From the NCBI GenBank assembly GCA_964509545.1, contig CAZDXQ010000052.1:1-24372 (forward strand): DNA of 24,372 nt. Reading direction: 5' to 3'. This DNA comes from JADJWR01 sp964509545 (GTDB lineage Bacteria; Pseudomonadota; Gammaproteobacteria; Burkholderiales; Burkholderiaceae_F). The position numbers and the translations under genes are program-made. The notes below the pieces were generated by a model. That model did no database searches. It was not told the origin of the DNA and saw only the letters and a program-made list of their open reading frames with translations. Below, in pieces: positions 7,869 through 15,011 of this stretch. Position 1 is the stretch's first letter. Each line of letters begins with the position of its first letter.

Positions 7869-7882
7869 TTGATCCAAATTAG
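7869..7882. promoter_or_regulatory. FNR/DNR-like box upstream of the RIC gene
   Basis: TTGAT-CCAA-ATTAG matches the FNR/ANR/DNR consensus TTGAT-N4-ATCAA perfectly in the left half and at 3 of 5 positions in the right half. It is centred about 72 bp before the RIC start. RIC-family genes are commonly under CRP/FNR-type or NsrR control in response to low O2 or NO, so the context supports it, but the imperfect half-site leaves doubt. Confidence 0.45.
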
Positions 7883-7947
7883 GGAAACGATTGACGCGAA
7901 CCCGCAGACTCCTTCCGTCCCGAACACGACGAAACAAAGGAGCACGA

Positions 7948-8637
7948 ATGACTACCGCCACACAGGAACGCCCGGCGAGCGCTGCCGAGCCGATGGCCGA
8001 ACGCATGCTCGGTGATATCGCCCGCGAGCTGCCCGGCGCCGCCGCCGTCTTCCGCCGCTTCGGTCTCGACTACTGCTGCGGCGGCAACCAGTCGTTGCGC
8101 GCCGCGGCGCACGCCGGCGGCGTCGACGCGCGCCAGGTCGAGCGCGAACTCGCGGCGCTGACTCCCGCCCCGGCCGAGGCGCCGGAGGAGCCGTTGCCGC
8201 TGATCGATCACATCCTGTCCCGCTATCACGAGACGCACCGGCGCGAACTGCCGGAGCTCATCCTGCTCGCCCGCCGCGTCGAGGAGCGGCATGCGGAGCA
8301 TCCGCAGGTTCCGAAAGGCCTGGCCAAGCTGCTCGAGCACATCGCCGAGGCGATCGAAGAGCACATGCAGAAGGAGGAGCGGATTCTCTTTCCGATGATG
8401 CGCGCCGGCGGCGTGCCGATGATCATGGGCCCGATCCAGGTCATGGAGGACGAGCATGTCGAGCACGGTGAGCGGCTGCGCCAGCTCGAGGCGCTGACCC
8501 GCAACTACACGCCGCCTGCGGACGCCTGCACCAGCTGGCAGGCGCTGTACGCCGGCACGCGCAAGCTGGTCGACGACGTGATGCAGCACATCCACCTGGA
8601 AAACAACATGCTGTTTCCGCAGTTCGCGCAGGACTGA
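7948..8637 (+). CDS. ytfE: Iron-sulfur cluster repair di-iron protein (RIC family; YtfE/ScdA/DnrN)
   Basis: A 229-residue protein. The N-terminal ScdA_N domain (about 14-70) has the DYCCGG motif (Cys43, Cys44). The C-terminal hemerythrin-like domain carries a complete di-iron ligand set with YtfE spacing: His94, His139, Glu143, His170, His214, Glu218. RIC proteins repair iron-sulfur clusters damaged by nitrosative or oxidative stress and are typical of denitrifiers and NO-exposed bacteria. The start is set by AAAGGAG 5 bases before the ATG; an in-frame start at 7891 lacks such a site. It is preceded by a candidate FNR/DNR box and followed by a strong hairpin, so it is probably monocistronic. 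Confidence 0.93.
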   Translation: MTTATQERPASAAEPMAERMLGDIARELPGAAAVFRRFGLDYCCGGNQSLRAAAHAGGVDARQVERELAALTPAPAEAPEEPLPLIDHILSRYHETHRRELPELILLARRVEERHAEHPQVPKGLAKLLEHIAEAIEEHMQKEERILFPMMRAGGVPMIMGPIQVMEDEHVEHGERLRQLEALTRNYTPPADACTSWQALYAGTRKLVDDVMQHIHLENNMLFPQFAQD

Positions 8638-8665
8638 AGCGCCGCTTCGCGAAGCAGGTCACTGC

Positions 8666-8694
8666 AACGGGCCGGCCGCAACGCCGGCCCGTTT
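8666..8694 (+). terminator. Strong hairpin downstream of the RIC gene
   Basis: An 11-bp perfect stem (AACGGGCCGGC / GCCGGCCCGTT) with a 6-nt CGCAAC loop, 28 bases after the RIC stop, followed by only TTTG. The very stable stem with a short T tail makes a likely terminator. Confidence 0.65.
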
Positions 8695-8721
8695 GCCGCC
8701 GACCCGGTCGGTCGCTATCGT
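8693..8721 (+). promoter_or_regulatory. Candidate sigma-70 promoter for the HpcH/HpaI aldolase
   Basis: TTGCCG (8693-8698), 17-bp spacer, TATCGT (8716-8721): four of six matches in each hexamer at ideal spacing, about 40 bp before the aldolase ATG. It directly abuts the preceding terminator. Confidence 0.4.
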
Positions 8722-8762
8722 GCGGCGATCGCGCTCAGCGCGCATCCCCGAGGACGCCACCG

Positions 8763-9533
8763 ATGCCCGCCCCCGTCAATCCGTTCAAGCGTGCGTTGCG
8801 CGACGGCCGGCCTCAGATCGGCCTGTGGTCGAGCCTTGCCAGCAACCTCTGCGTCGAGGTCATCGCCGGAGCCGGGTTCGACTGGCTGCTGCTCGACATG
8901 GAACACGCGCCGAACGAACTGCCGATGGTTCACGCGCAATTGCAGGCGGCCGTCGCCGGCACCGCGCACCCGATCGTGCGGCCGCCGTGGAACGACATGG
9001 TCGTGATCAAGCGGCTGCTCGACATCGGCGCGCAGTCGCTGCTGATCCCCTACGTGCAGACCGAGGAGGAGGCGCGCAACGCCGTCGCCTACACGCGCTA
9101 TCCGCCGCAGGGCGTGCGCGGTTTCGCAACCGGCCCGCGCGCCAACAACTACGGCCGCATTGCCGACTACGTTCAGACCTACGCGGACGAGTTGTGCGTG
9201 CTGGTGCAGGTCGAGACGCGGCAGGGCCTGGACAACCTCGAGGCGATCGCGCGCGTGGAAGGGATCGACGGCGTGTTCATCGGCCCGGCCGATCTCGCGG
9301 CGGCGCTCGGCCACGCCGGCGACCTCAAGCACCCTATCGTGCAGGCCGCGATCGAGGACGCGATCCGGCGGCTGGTCGCCTGCGGCAAGCCGCCGGGCAT
9401 CCTGACCGGCGACGAGACGCTTGCCCGCCGCTACCTCGAACTGGGCTGCCTGTTCACCGCCGTGGGTTCCGACCTGAACCTGCTCGCGCGCGGCGCCGAT
9501 GCGCTGGCGGCGCGCTTCAGGACGTCACGCTGA
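8763..9533 (+). CDS. HpcH/HpaI-family aldolase (2-keto-3-deoxy sugar-acid type)
   Basis: A 256-residue class II (metal-dependent) pyruvate aldolase. Family landmarks: GLWSSLASN (20-28), the catalytic LLLDMEHAPNE (His48), Arg73 in VRPPWND, Glu151 in QVETRQG and Asp177 in FIGPADLA, the last two being the usual divalent-metal ligands. Members cleave 2-keto-3-deoxy acids, or 4-hydroxy-2-oxo-acids such as HKHD, to pyruvate plus an aldehyde. GAGGA lies 8 bases before the ATG. The gene converges on a minus-strand sugar-acid cluster with a 9-bp overlap of 3' ends; that neighbourhood argues for 2-keto-3-deoxy-pentonate or -rhamnonate-like substrates over aromatic degradation, but the exact substrate is not determined. 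Confidence 0.88.
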   Translation: MPAPVNPFKRALRDGRPQIGLWSSLASNLCVEVIAGAGFDWLLLDMEHAPNELPMVHAQLQAAVAGTAHPIVRPPWNDMVVIKRLLDIGAQSLLIPYVQTEEEARNAVAYTRYPPQGVRGFATGPRANNYGRIADYVQTYADELCVLVQVETRQGLDNLEAIARVEGIDGVFIGPADLAAALGHAGDLKHPIVQAAIEDAIRRLVACGKPPGILTGDETLARRYLELGCLFTAVGSDLNLLARGADALAARFRTSR

Positions 9534-10634
9534 CGGCCGCGGCGCGGCGATCGCCTCGACCTCGGCCGCAGTCAACCCGACCCTGATCGCGGCGCCGACG
9601 ATCTGATTCCAGGTCGTCGCGTCGATCGGGATGCCGCGCGCGAGGCGGTCGCGGCGCGACTCGCGCTCCGGATCGCCGGCCAGTTTCACGCGCTCGACGC
9701 CGGCCATCGGCGGCGAGGCGCGCACCCACTCGGCGAAGGCGATGGCCTCCTGCGCCAGCCGCTCGGCCGTGCCGAGGCGCCGCGGATCGACGATGAAACT
9801 GAGCATGTTGTTGATGATCGAGCGCTGCGTCGGCCGCTCGTGCAGCGTGCGCCCGCCGGCAAGCGCGCCGCCGAGGATCTCGCACACCACCGCCATGCCG
9901 TAGCCCTTGTGCTCGCCGAAGGGCAGGATGGCGCCGCTCGGCTCGGCGAACAAGGCCGCCGGGTCGGTCGTCGGCTCGCCGCGTGCGTCGAGCAGCGTAT
10001 CCGGTTTCACCTGCTCGCCCTTGTTGTAGGCAACGCGCACCTTGCCCATCGCGATGCGGCTGGTGGCGAAGTCGAGCAGGATCGGCTCGCCGCCGGCCAT
10101 CGGGATGCCGACGCAGAACGGATTGGTGACGAAGCGGGCATCGCGGCCGCCGAAAGGTGCCACCACCGGCTTGCTGATCACGTTGACGAAGTGGATCGAC
10201 ACCAGTCCCGCGGCGACGCATTGCTCGGCCCAGTGGCCGATGCGGCCGATGTGGTGGCTGTTGGCCAGCCCGACCACGGCCACGCCGTGTTCGGTGGCGC
10301 GCTCGATGCCGAGCACCATCGCGTCGAAGGCCATCACCTGCCCATAGCCGGCATTGCCGTCGAGCATCAGCAGCGCGCCAGCATCGGTGAGCACCGACAG
10401 CTGCTGGTTGATGCGCAACCCGCCTTCGGCCAGAGCCTCGACGTAGCGCGGCAGCATGCCGACTCCGTGCGAGTCGTGTCCGGTCAGGTTGGCCTCGACC
10501 AGTTGCTCGGCCACCAGAGTCGCCTCGCGTTCGGCCGAACCCGCGCGCGCGACGACCGCGTGCACTGCCGCCTTCAGCGGCTGTGCGGCGACAACGACGC
10601 CTTTGGCCTGCTCCTCCAATCCGCTCTCCTTCAT
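9525..10634 (-). CDS. Malate/L-lactate/ureidoglycolate dehydrogenase family oxidoreductase
   Basis: A 369-residue NAD(P)-dependent LDH2/MDH2-family enzyme, unrelated to classical Rossmann lactate dehydrogenases. Motifs: GHDSHGVGMLPRY (His53/His56), ANSHHIGRIGHWAE, VTNPFCVGIPM, LDFATSRIAMGKVR, and GEHKGYGMAVVCEIL near residue 240. Substrates in the family include malate, L-lactate, ureidoglycolate, 2,3-diketogulonate and other 2-hydroxy acids. The ATG at 10634 has a GAGG upstream; alternatively AAGGAG within its first codons could serve a TTG start at 10619. It is the third gene of the minus-strand cluster, 46 bp after the hydroxyacid dehydrogenase, so a role in 2-keto or 2-hydroxy sugar-acid metabolism is inferred. 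Confidence 0.87.
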   Translation of the reverse strand: MKESGLEEQAKGVVVAAQPLKAAVHAVVARAGSAEREATLVAEQLVEANLTGHDSHGVGMLPRYVEALAEGGLRINQQLSVLTDAGALLMLDGNAGYGQVMAFDAMVLGIERATEHGVAVVGLANSHHIGRIGHWAEQCVAAGLVSIHFVNVISKPVVAPFGGRDARFVTNPFCVGIPMAGGEPILLDFATSRIAMGKVRVAYNKGEQVKPDTLLDARGEPTTDPAALFAEPSGAILPFGEHKGYGMAVVCEILGGALAGGRTLHERPTQRSIINNMLSFIVDPRRLGTAERLAQEAIAFAEWVRASPPMAGVERVKLAGDPERESRRDRLARGIPIDATTWNQIVGAAIRVGLTAAEVEAIAAPRPSA

Positions 10635-10680
10635 CGGCCGCCTCGGCGCGGCCGCCGCGTTTCGTGATCGTGCACCCCGT

Positions 10681-11619
10681 TCACGGCACCGGCGTCAGCA
10701 GCCGGCCGTGGTCGAAGAAACCGCGCAGGTTGGCCAGCACGCAGTCGGCCATCGCCTGCCGCGTCTCTTGCGTTGCGCTGGCGATGTGCGGCAGCAGCAC
10801 CACGTTGTCGAGCGCAGCCAGCGCCGCCGGCACGTTCGGCTCGTCGTCGAAGACGTCGAGCGCGGCGCCGGCGATGCGGCCCGCCTGCAGCGCCTCGATG
10901 AGCGCCGCCTCGTCGACCACGCTGCCGCGCGAGATGTTGACCAGGTAGCCGCCGCGGCCAAGCGCGTCGATCACGTCGCGCGAGACCAGATGCCGCGTCG
11001 CCTCGCCGCCGGAGCAGGCGATGACGAGGAAATCCGCCCATGCCGCCAGCGCCGGCAGCGAAGCCTCGTATTCGTACGGCGAGTTCTCGACGATGCGGCG
11101 GTTGTGGTAGCGCACCGTCATGTCGAAGCCGCCGGCCCGCTTCGCGATTGCGGCGCCGATGCGGCCAAGGCCGACGATGCCGAGCCTCTTGCCCCACACC
11201 CGTGTGGCCAGCGGAAACGGCCCCTTGAGCCAGTCGCCGCGGCGAACGAAGCGGTCGGCCGCCGAAAGCCGCCGCGCCACGTCGATCAGCAGGCCGAAGG
11301 CGAGATCGGCGACGCAGTCGGTCAACACGTCGGGCGTGTTCGACACCGCCACGCCGCGTTCGCGCGCCGCCGCGAGGTCGATGGTGTCGACGCCGACGCC
11401 GAAGTTGCCGATCACGCGCAGCGACGGCAGGGCCTCGATCAGCGCCCGGTCGGCGCCGTACCGCGCCGAGGTCGCCAGGCCGACGAACTCGGCGCCGTGC
11501 GCGGCGAGAAACGCCTTCCGATCGTTCTCGCGCCACAGCGGGTGGACGTCGAAGTGCTCGGCCAGCGCCGCTTCGAGGCTGGCCATCAGCCGGCCGTGCT
11601 GCAGGATGCGCGGCTTCAA
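10681..11619 (-). CDS. D-2-hydroxyacid dehydrogenase (glyoxylate/hydroxypyruvate reductase-like)
   Basis: A 312-residue Rossmann enzyme with NAD(P) loop GLGRIG (150-155) and the full catalytic triad Arg231 (NISRGSVVDE), Glu260 (DVFDDEP) and His278 (LLPHIASAT). The closest known types are glyoxylate/hydroxypyruvate reductases and broad 2-ketoacid reductases. The start codon is TTG (11619), one base after the dehydratase stop, with GGAG inside the dehydratase 3' end as the ribosome site. Homologues start at this point (MKPRIL-like), so TTG is preferred over ATG 11586. This tight coupling ties it to the dehydratase. It probably interconverts a 2-keto acid or short aldehyde-derived acid of the pathway; the substrate is unknown. 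Confidence 0.9.
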   Translation of the reverse strand: MKPRILQHGRLMASLEAALAEHFDVHPLWRENDRKAFLAAHGAEFVGLATSARYGADRALIEALPSLRVIGNFGVGVDTIDLAAARERGVAVSNTPDVLTDCVADLAFGLLIDVARRLSAADRFVRRGDWLKGPFPLATRVWGKRLGIVGLGRIGAAIAKRAGGFDMTVRYHNRRIVENSPYEYEASLPALAAWADFLVIACSGGEATRHLVSRDVIDALGRGGYLVNISRGSVVDEAALIEALQAGRIAGAALDVFDDEPNVPAALAALDNVVLLPHIASATQETRQAMADCVLANLRGFFDHGRLLTPVP

Positions 11620-11620
11620 T

Positions 11621-13351
11621 TCAGTGAATCTCCGGATCGGGCGTGGGCGCGCCGGCTTCGAGGAAGTCGAAGTCGCAGCCTTCGTTCGCCTGCCGGACGT
11701 GCTTCAGGTAAAGCGCGCCGAAGCCGCGCGAGTAGTGCTCCTGCGGCGGCGTCCAGGCGGCGCGGCGGCGTTCGAGCTCCGCCGCATCGACTTTCAGCTC
11801 GATGCGCCGCGCCGGCACGTCCAGCTCGATCAGGTCGCCGTCGCGAACCAGCGCCAGCGGCCCGCCGACGTGCGATTCCGGTGCCACGTGCAGCACGCAG
11901 GCGCCGTAGCTGGTGCCGCTCATCCGTGCATCCGACACGCGCACCATGTCGCGCACGCCGGCCGCGAGCAGCTTCTTCGGGATCGGCAGCTGGCCCCATT
12001 CGGGCATGCCCGGCGCGCCCTGCGGCCCGGCACTGCGCAGCACGATCACGCTGTCGGCGTCGATATCGAGCGCCGGATCGTCGATCCGCGCAGCCATGTC
12101 GTCGTAGTTGCGGAAGACCACGGCGCGGCCGGTGTGCCGCTGCAGCCGCGGCTCCATCGCCGGCGGCTTGATCACCGCGCCGTCGGGAGCGAGGTTGCCG
12201 CGCAGCACGGCCAGCCCATCGCGTTCGACCAGTGGCCGGGCGCGGCTGCGGATCACGTCGTCGTTGAAGACGCGGCTGCCTTCGATGTTCTCGCCTAGCG
12301 TCTTGCCATTGGCCGTACCGGCGCCGGTATCGAGCAGGTCGCCGAGCTGCGCCAGCAGCGCGCGCAGCCCCCCGGCGTAGAAGAAATCCTCCATCAGGTA
12401 CTTGCCCGACGGCCGGATGTTGGCAAGCACCGGCGTGCGGCGCGACAACGCGTCGAAGCGGTCGAGGTCCAGCGCCACGCCGGCGCGCCGCGCGATGGCG
12501 ATCAGGTGCACGATGGCGTTGGTCGAGCCGCCCAGCGCCAGCACGGTGGTCACCGCGTTGTCGATGGCGCGCGCATCGACGATGTCGCGCGGGCGCAGGT
12601 CCTCCCACACCATCTCGACCGCGCGCTTGCCGGTCAGCGTCGCCATCTGCGCATGGCGCGAATCGGCCGCTGGGATCGACGCCGCGCCGGGCAGCGTCAG
12701 TCCCATCGCCTCGGCCGCCGAGGTCATCGTCGAGGCCGTGCCCATGGTCATGCAGTGGCCGGGCGAGCGGGCGATGCCGTCCTCGATCTCGCTCCAGTCG
12801 CTTTCCGTGATGTTGCCGGCGCGCAGTTCGGCCCAGTATTTCCACACGTCCGAGCCGCTGCCCAGCGTGTCGCCGCGCCAGTTGCCGCGCAGCATCGGCC
12901 CGGCCGGCACGAAGATGGCCGGCAGGTTCATCGACAGTGCGCCCATGATCAGCGCCGGCGTGGTCTTGTCGCAGCCGCCCATCAGGACGCAGCCGTCGGC
13001 CGGATAGCTGCGCAGCAGTTCCTCCGTCTCCATCGCCAGCAGGTTGCGATACAGCATCGTCGTCGGTTTCTGGAACGGCTCCGACAGCGAGATCGCCGGC
13101 ATTTCGACAGGGAAGCCGCCCGCCTGCCAGATGCCGCGCTTGACCTCGTCGGCCCGCTGGCGGAAATGCGTGTGGCAGGGATTGATCTCGCTCCAGGTGT
13201 TGATGATCGCGATCACCGGCTTGCCGGCGTAGTCGGAGCGGTGATAGCCCATCTGCGCGGTGCGCGAGCGATGGCCGAACGAGCGCAGGTCCTTGACGCC
13301 GTACCAGCGGTGGCTGCGCAGTTCCTCGGGTTTCTTGCGGGGCTTGTTCAT
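11621..13351 (-). CDS. IlvD/Edd-family sugar-acid dehydratase, L-arabinonate dehydratase-like
   Basis: A 576-residue iron-sulfur dehydratase. The N-terminus (ELRSHRWYGVKDLRSFGHRS, then MGY) is that of the pentonate dehydratase branch, not of branched-chain IlvD. The three cluster cysteines Cys59 (INPCHTHF), Cys127 (GGCDKTTPA) and Cys200 (PGHCMTMGTAS) fall at the positions I recall for Rhizobium L-arabinonate dehydratase, a [2Fe-2S] enzyme; Lys129 in GCDKTTPA is the usual carbamylated Mg ligand. The C-terminal domain has VRVSDARMSGTSYG, including the catalytic Ser. It removes water from an aldonic acid to give 2-keto-3-deoxy acid. First gene of the minus-strand cluster, and the aldolase next door can use its product type. 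Exact sugar unknown. Confidence 0.9.
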   Translation of the reverse strand: MNKPRKKPEELRSHRWYGVKDLRSFGHRSRTAQMGYHRSDYAGKPVIAIINTWSEINPCHTHFRQRADEVKRGIWQAGGFPVEMPAISLSEPFQKPTTMLYRNLLAMETEELLRSYPADGCVLMGGCDKTTPALIMGALSMNLPAIFVPAGPMLRGNWRGDTLGSGSDVWKYWAELRAGNITESDWSEIEDGIARSPGHCMTMGTASTMTSAAEAMGLTLPGAASIPAADSRHAQMATLTGKRAVEMVWEDLRPRDIVDARAIDNAVTTVLALGGSTNAIVHLIAIARRAGVALDLDRFDALSRRTPVLANIRPSGKYLMEDFFYAGGLRALLAQLGDLLDTGAGTANGKTLGENIEGSRVFNDDVIRSRARPLVERDGLAVLRGNLAPDGAVIKPPAMEPRLQRHTGRAVVFRNYDDMAARIDDPALDIDADSVIVLRSAGPQGAPGMPEWGQLPIPKKLLAAGVRDMVRVSDARMSGTSYGACVLHVAPESHVGGPLALVRDGDLIELDVPARRIELKVDAAELERRRAAWTPPQEHYSRGFGALYLKHVRQANEGCDFDFLEAGAPTPDPEIH

Positions 13352-13373
13352 CTTTCGGAGTCGATGGCATTGA

Positions 13374-13392
13374 CCGGTCGATGTCCGACCGG
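13374..13392. promoter_or_regulatory. Perfect inverted repeat upstream of the dehydratase operon
   Basis: CCGGTCG-ATGTC-CGACCGG: a 7-bp perfect dyad with a 5-bp spacer, 23 bp before the dehydratase ATG. Its position and symmetry suggest an operator for a dimeric repressor of the sugar-acid operon; no regulator gene for it is in the window. Confidence 0.4.
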
Positions 13393-13458
13393 AAAGCCGA
13401 TCGTATCGCCGGCCGCGGCCGAGGGTTAGCCCTGATCCTCGCCCGCGACGGATGCTGC

Positions 13459-13464
13459 TCTAAT
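13459..13464 (+). promoter_or_regulatory. Candidate -10 for the terC transcript
   Basis: TCTAAT matches TATAAT at five of six positions and would start transcription about 8 bases before the conserved start of the riboswitch. No good -35 is seen at 16-18 bp spacing. Confidence 0.4.
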
Positions 13465-13474
13465 CCGTCCGCCT

Positions 13475-13632
13475 CCAATGGGGAGTAGCCGGCCGGCGCA
13501 TCGCGCCGGATTGACTGCGGCGCCGTCAGTACGGACGGGAGATGGCTCGGCGCGAGCCCTTCCCGCCCGGCGCCGCAGGCCGATGCCGCAATGGCATCGG
13601 CCGGCCAGACCAGCGGGCGAACAGACAACCAC
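13475..13632 (+). ncRNA. yybP-ykoY (manganese) riboswitch candidate upstream of terC
   Basis: The 5' end carries the family signature TGGGGAGTAGC (13479-13489), followed by a CCGGCGC/GCGCCGG hairpin (13493-13509), then the second conserved block CCGTCAGTACGG (13523-13534) inside a long arm closed by TGCGGCGCC/GGCGCCGCA (13516-13524 with 13569-13577). A third, perfect 10-bp hairpin (GGCCGATGCC/GGCATCGGCC, 13578-13602) follows, then a GGGCGAACAGAC 3' block. The multi-arm layout and conserved blocks fit RF00080-type riboswitches, which sense Mn2+ and often precede TerC/Alx or MntP genes, as here. It ends about 38 bp before the terC start, so translational control or an anti-terminator arrangement is possible. 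Confidence 0.75.
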
Positions 13633-13657
13633 AAGGTCCGCGCCGGGACCAGACACC

Positions 13658-13663
13658 AGGGAG
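13658..13663 (+). promoter_or_regulatory. terC ribosome binding site
   Basis: AGGGAG, 6 bases before ATG 13670. It decides against the longer in-frame start at 13478, which would translate the riboswitch. Confidence 0.7.
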
Positions 13664-13669
13664 TTCGCC

Positions 13670-14677
13670 ATGGTTGGCATCGGCACGCCGCTTGCGTGGT
13701 CGCTGTTTGCGGCCTTTGTCCTCGTTGCCCTGCTCGTCGATTTCCTCGCCCTGAACAGGCAGGGGGCGCACCGCGTCTCGATGAAGGAGGCGGCGGCCTG
13801 GTCGCTGATCTGGGTCGCCGTGTCCTTCGTCTTCGTCGGCTGGCTGTGGTGGTACCTCGGCGGGCCGGAGGGCAACGCGGTGGCCGATACCAAGGCGCTC
13901 GAGTTCATCACCGGCTACCTGGTCGAGAAGGCGCTGGCGGTGGACAACATCTTCGTCTTTCTGATGCTGTTCACCTACTTTGCCGTGCCGGCGGAATTCC
14001 AGAAGCGCGTGCTGATGATCGGAATCCTCGGCGCGCTGGTCCTGCGCGCAGTGATGATCCTCGTCGGCGCCTGGCTGATCACGCAGTTCCACTGGGTGCT
14101 GTATCTCTTCGGCGCCTTTCTCGTCTTCACTGGCTTCAAGATGTGGTGGGCCGCCGGACAGGAGCCCGACCTCGAAGGCAACCCGGCGCTGAAGTGGGTC
14201 CGCCGGCACATCAAGATCGCTCCCGGCTACGACGGCGAGAAGTTCTTCACCGTCGTCGACGGCGTGAAGATGGCCACCCCGCTCGCGGTCGTGATCCTGC
14301 TGATCGGCATCGTCGACGTGATCTTCGCGGTGGACTCGATCCCGGCCATCTTCGCCATCACCACCGACCCGTTCATCGTGCTGACCTCGAACGTGTTCGC
14401 CATCCTCGGCCTGCGCGCGATGTACTTCCTGCTCGCCGGCATGCACGAGCGTTTCCACCTGCTGTCCTATGGACTGGCGATCGTGCTGGTGTTCATCGGC
14501 GCCAAGATGCTGCTGGTCGACGTCTACAAGATCCCGGTGGCGATCTCCCTCGCCGTCACCGTGACCGTGCTGGCGGCGACGATGTTCCTGTCGCTGCGCA
14601 TCCCGCCGAGCGGCAGAGGCGGCGGCGCCTATCCGTTCGGCGCCAGGAAGGCTGACCGTCCGCCGGCCGAGTCGTGA
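13670..14677 (+). CDS. TerC/Alx-family integral membrane protein, probable manganese-linked transporter
   Basis: A 335-residue polytopic protein with about nine hydrophobic segments. The family motifs are LLVDFLALNR at the first helix, EKALAVDNIFVFLMLF (Glu86, Asp92) and VDVIFAVDSIPAIFAITTDPFIV near residue 215, with acidic residues buried in membrane segments. TerC family proteins include E. coli Alx and are linked to Mn2+ export or homeostasis and, in ter clusters, to tellurite resistance. No other ter genes are nearby and the gene sits behind a probable Mn2+ riboswitch, so the Alx-like manganese role is preferred. The C-terminal ~20 residues after the last helix are Gly/Arg/Pro-rich and cytoplasmic. 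Confidence 0.92.
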   Translation: MVGIGTPLAWSLFAAFVLVALLVDFLALNRQGAHRVSMKEAAAWSLIWVAVSFVFVGWLWWYLGGPEGNAVADTKALEFITGYLVEKALAVDNIFVFLMLFTYFAVPAEFQKRVLMIGILGALVLRAVMILVGAWLITQFHWVLYLFGAFLVFTGFKMWWAAGQEPDLEGNPALKWVRRHIKIAPGYDGEKFFTVVDGVKMATPLAVVILLIGIVDVIFAVDSIPAIFAITTDPFIVLTSNVFAILGLRAMYFLLAGMHERFHLLSYGLAIVLVFIGAKMLLVDVYKIPVAISLAVTVTVLAATMFLSLRIPPSGRGGGAYPFGARKADRPPAES

Positions 14678-15011
14678 AGCGCGCGACTGCGCGCCGGGCA
14701 TCGGGCCGCGCCGGGCACGGCGCAGCCCTTGCGCAGTGGGCTAAACGCCGCCCACGCCTTGCCGATTTGGGTTAACGCTCGCGCGACAACGCGCCGAGAA
14801 TCGGCGGCAAACGCGGACCGGCCTCGTCGCGACGACCGACGTTGCGCGGCCCGGCGAACACAGAACAAGCGCCTCGACGACGCGCCACGCGCGAGCGTCC
14901 GTGCGCGGCAATTCCAGGGAGGAAGGCCGAAGCCAACGCTCCGCCCCGCGCGACGCATCCACGCTTCGGCCCGCCGCTGCGCCTTCATCTCCCATTCACC
15001 GCAGACGCGAC
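14678..15011. other. Intergenic region between terC and the qhp operon
   Basis: 334 bp without a supportable gene. It starts with a short GC hairpin just after the terC stop (GCGCGC-GACT-GCGCGC, 14679-14694, no T-run) that may help end the terC transcript. A dyad CGCCGA-GAA-TCGGCG (14792-14806) could be an operator. The qhp promoter should lie here, but I see no convincing -35/-10 pair; GTTAAC around 14771 is among the few AT-rich spots. In Paracoccus the operon is controlled by an AraC-type activator (QhpR), so a weak core promoter would be expected. Confidence 0.5.

Noticed and set aside
7852..7872. Six-residue leader peptide (ATG-CCC-GGC-GGG-CGC-ACT-TGA) after an AGGAGGT
   Set aside because: The Shine-Dalgarno-like run touches the ATG with almost no spacer, too close for normal initiation, and it is better explained as one arm of the hairpin at 7830-7862.
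10456..12171. 571-codon plus-strand frame opposite the sugar-acid genes
   Set aside because: High-GC antisense artefact. It is Arg/Ala/His-rich, has no motif, and the opposite strand encodes two complete recognised enzymes.
11616..13634. Long (672 codon) minus-strand frame covering the dehydratase region
   Set aside because: It is the out-of-frame shadow of the dehydratase gene, rich in Arg/Ala/Pro/Gly with no family motif, while the other frame matches IlvD/Edd end to end.
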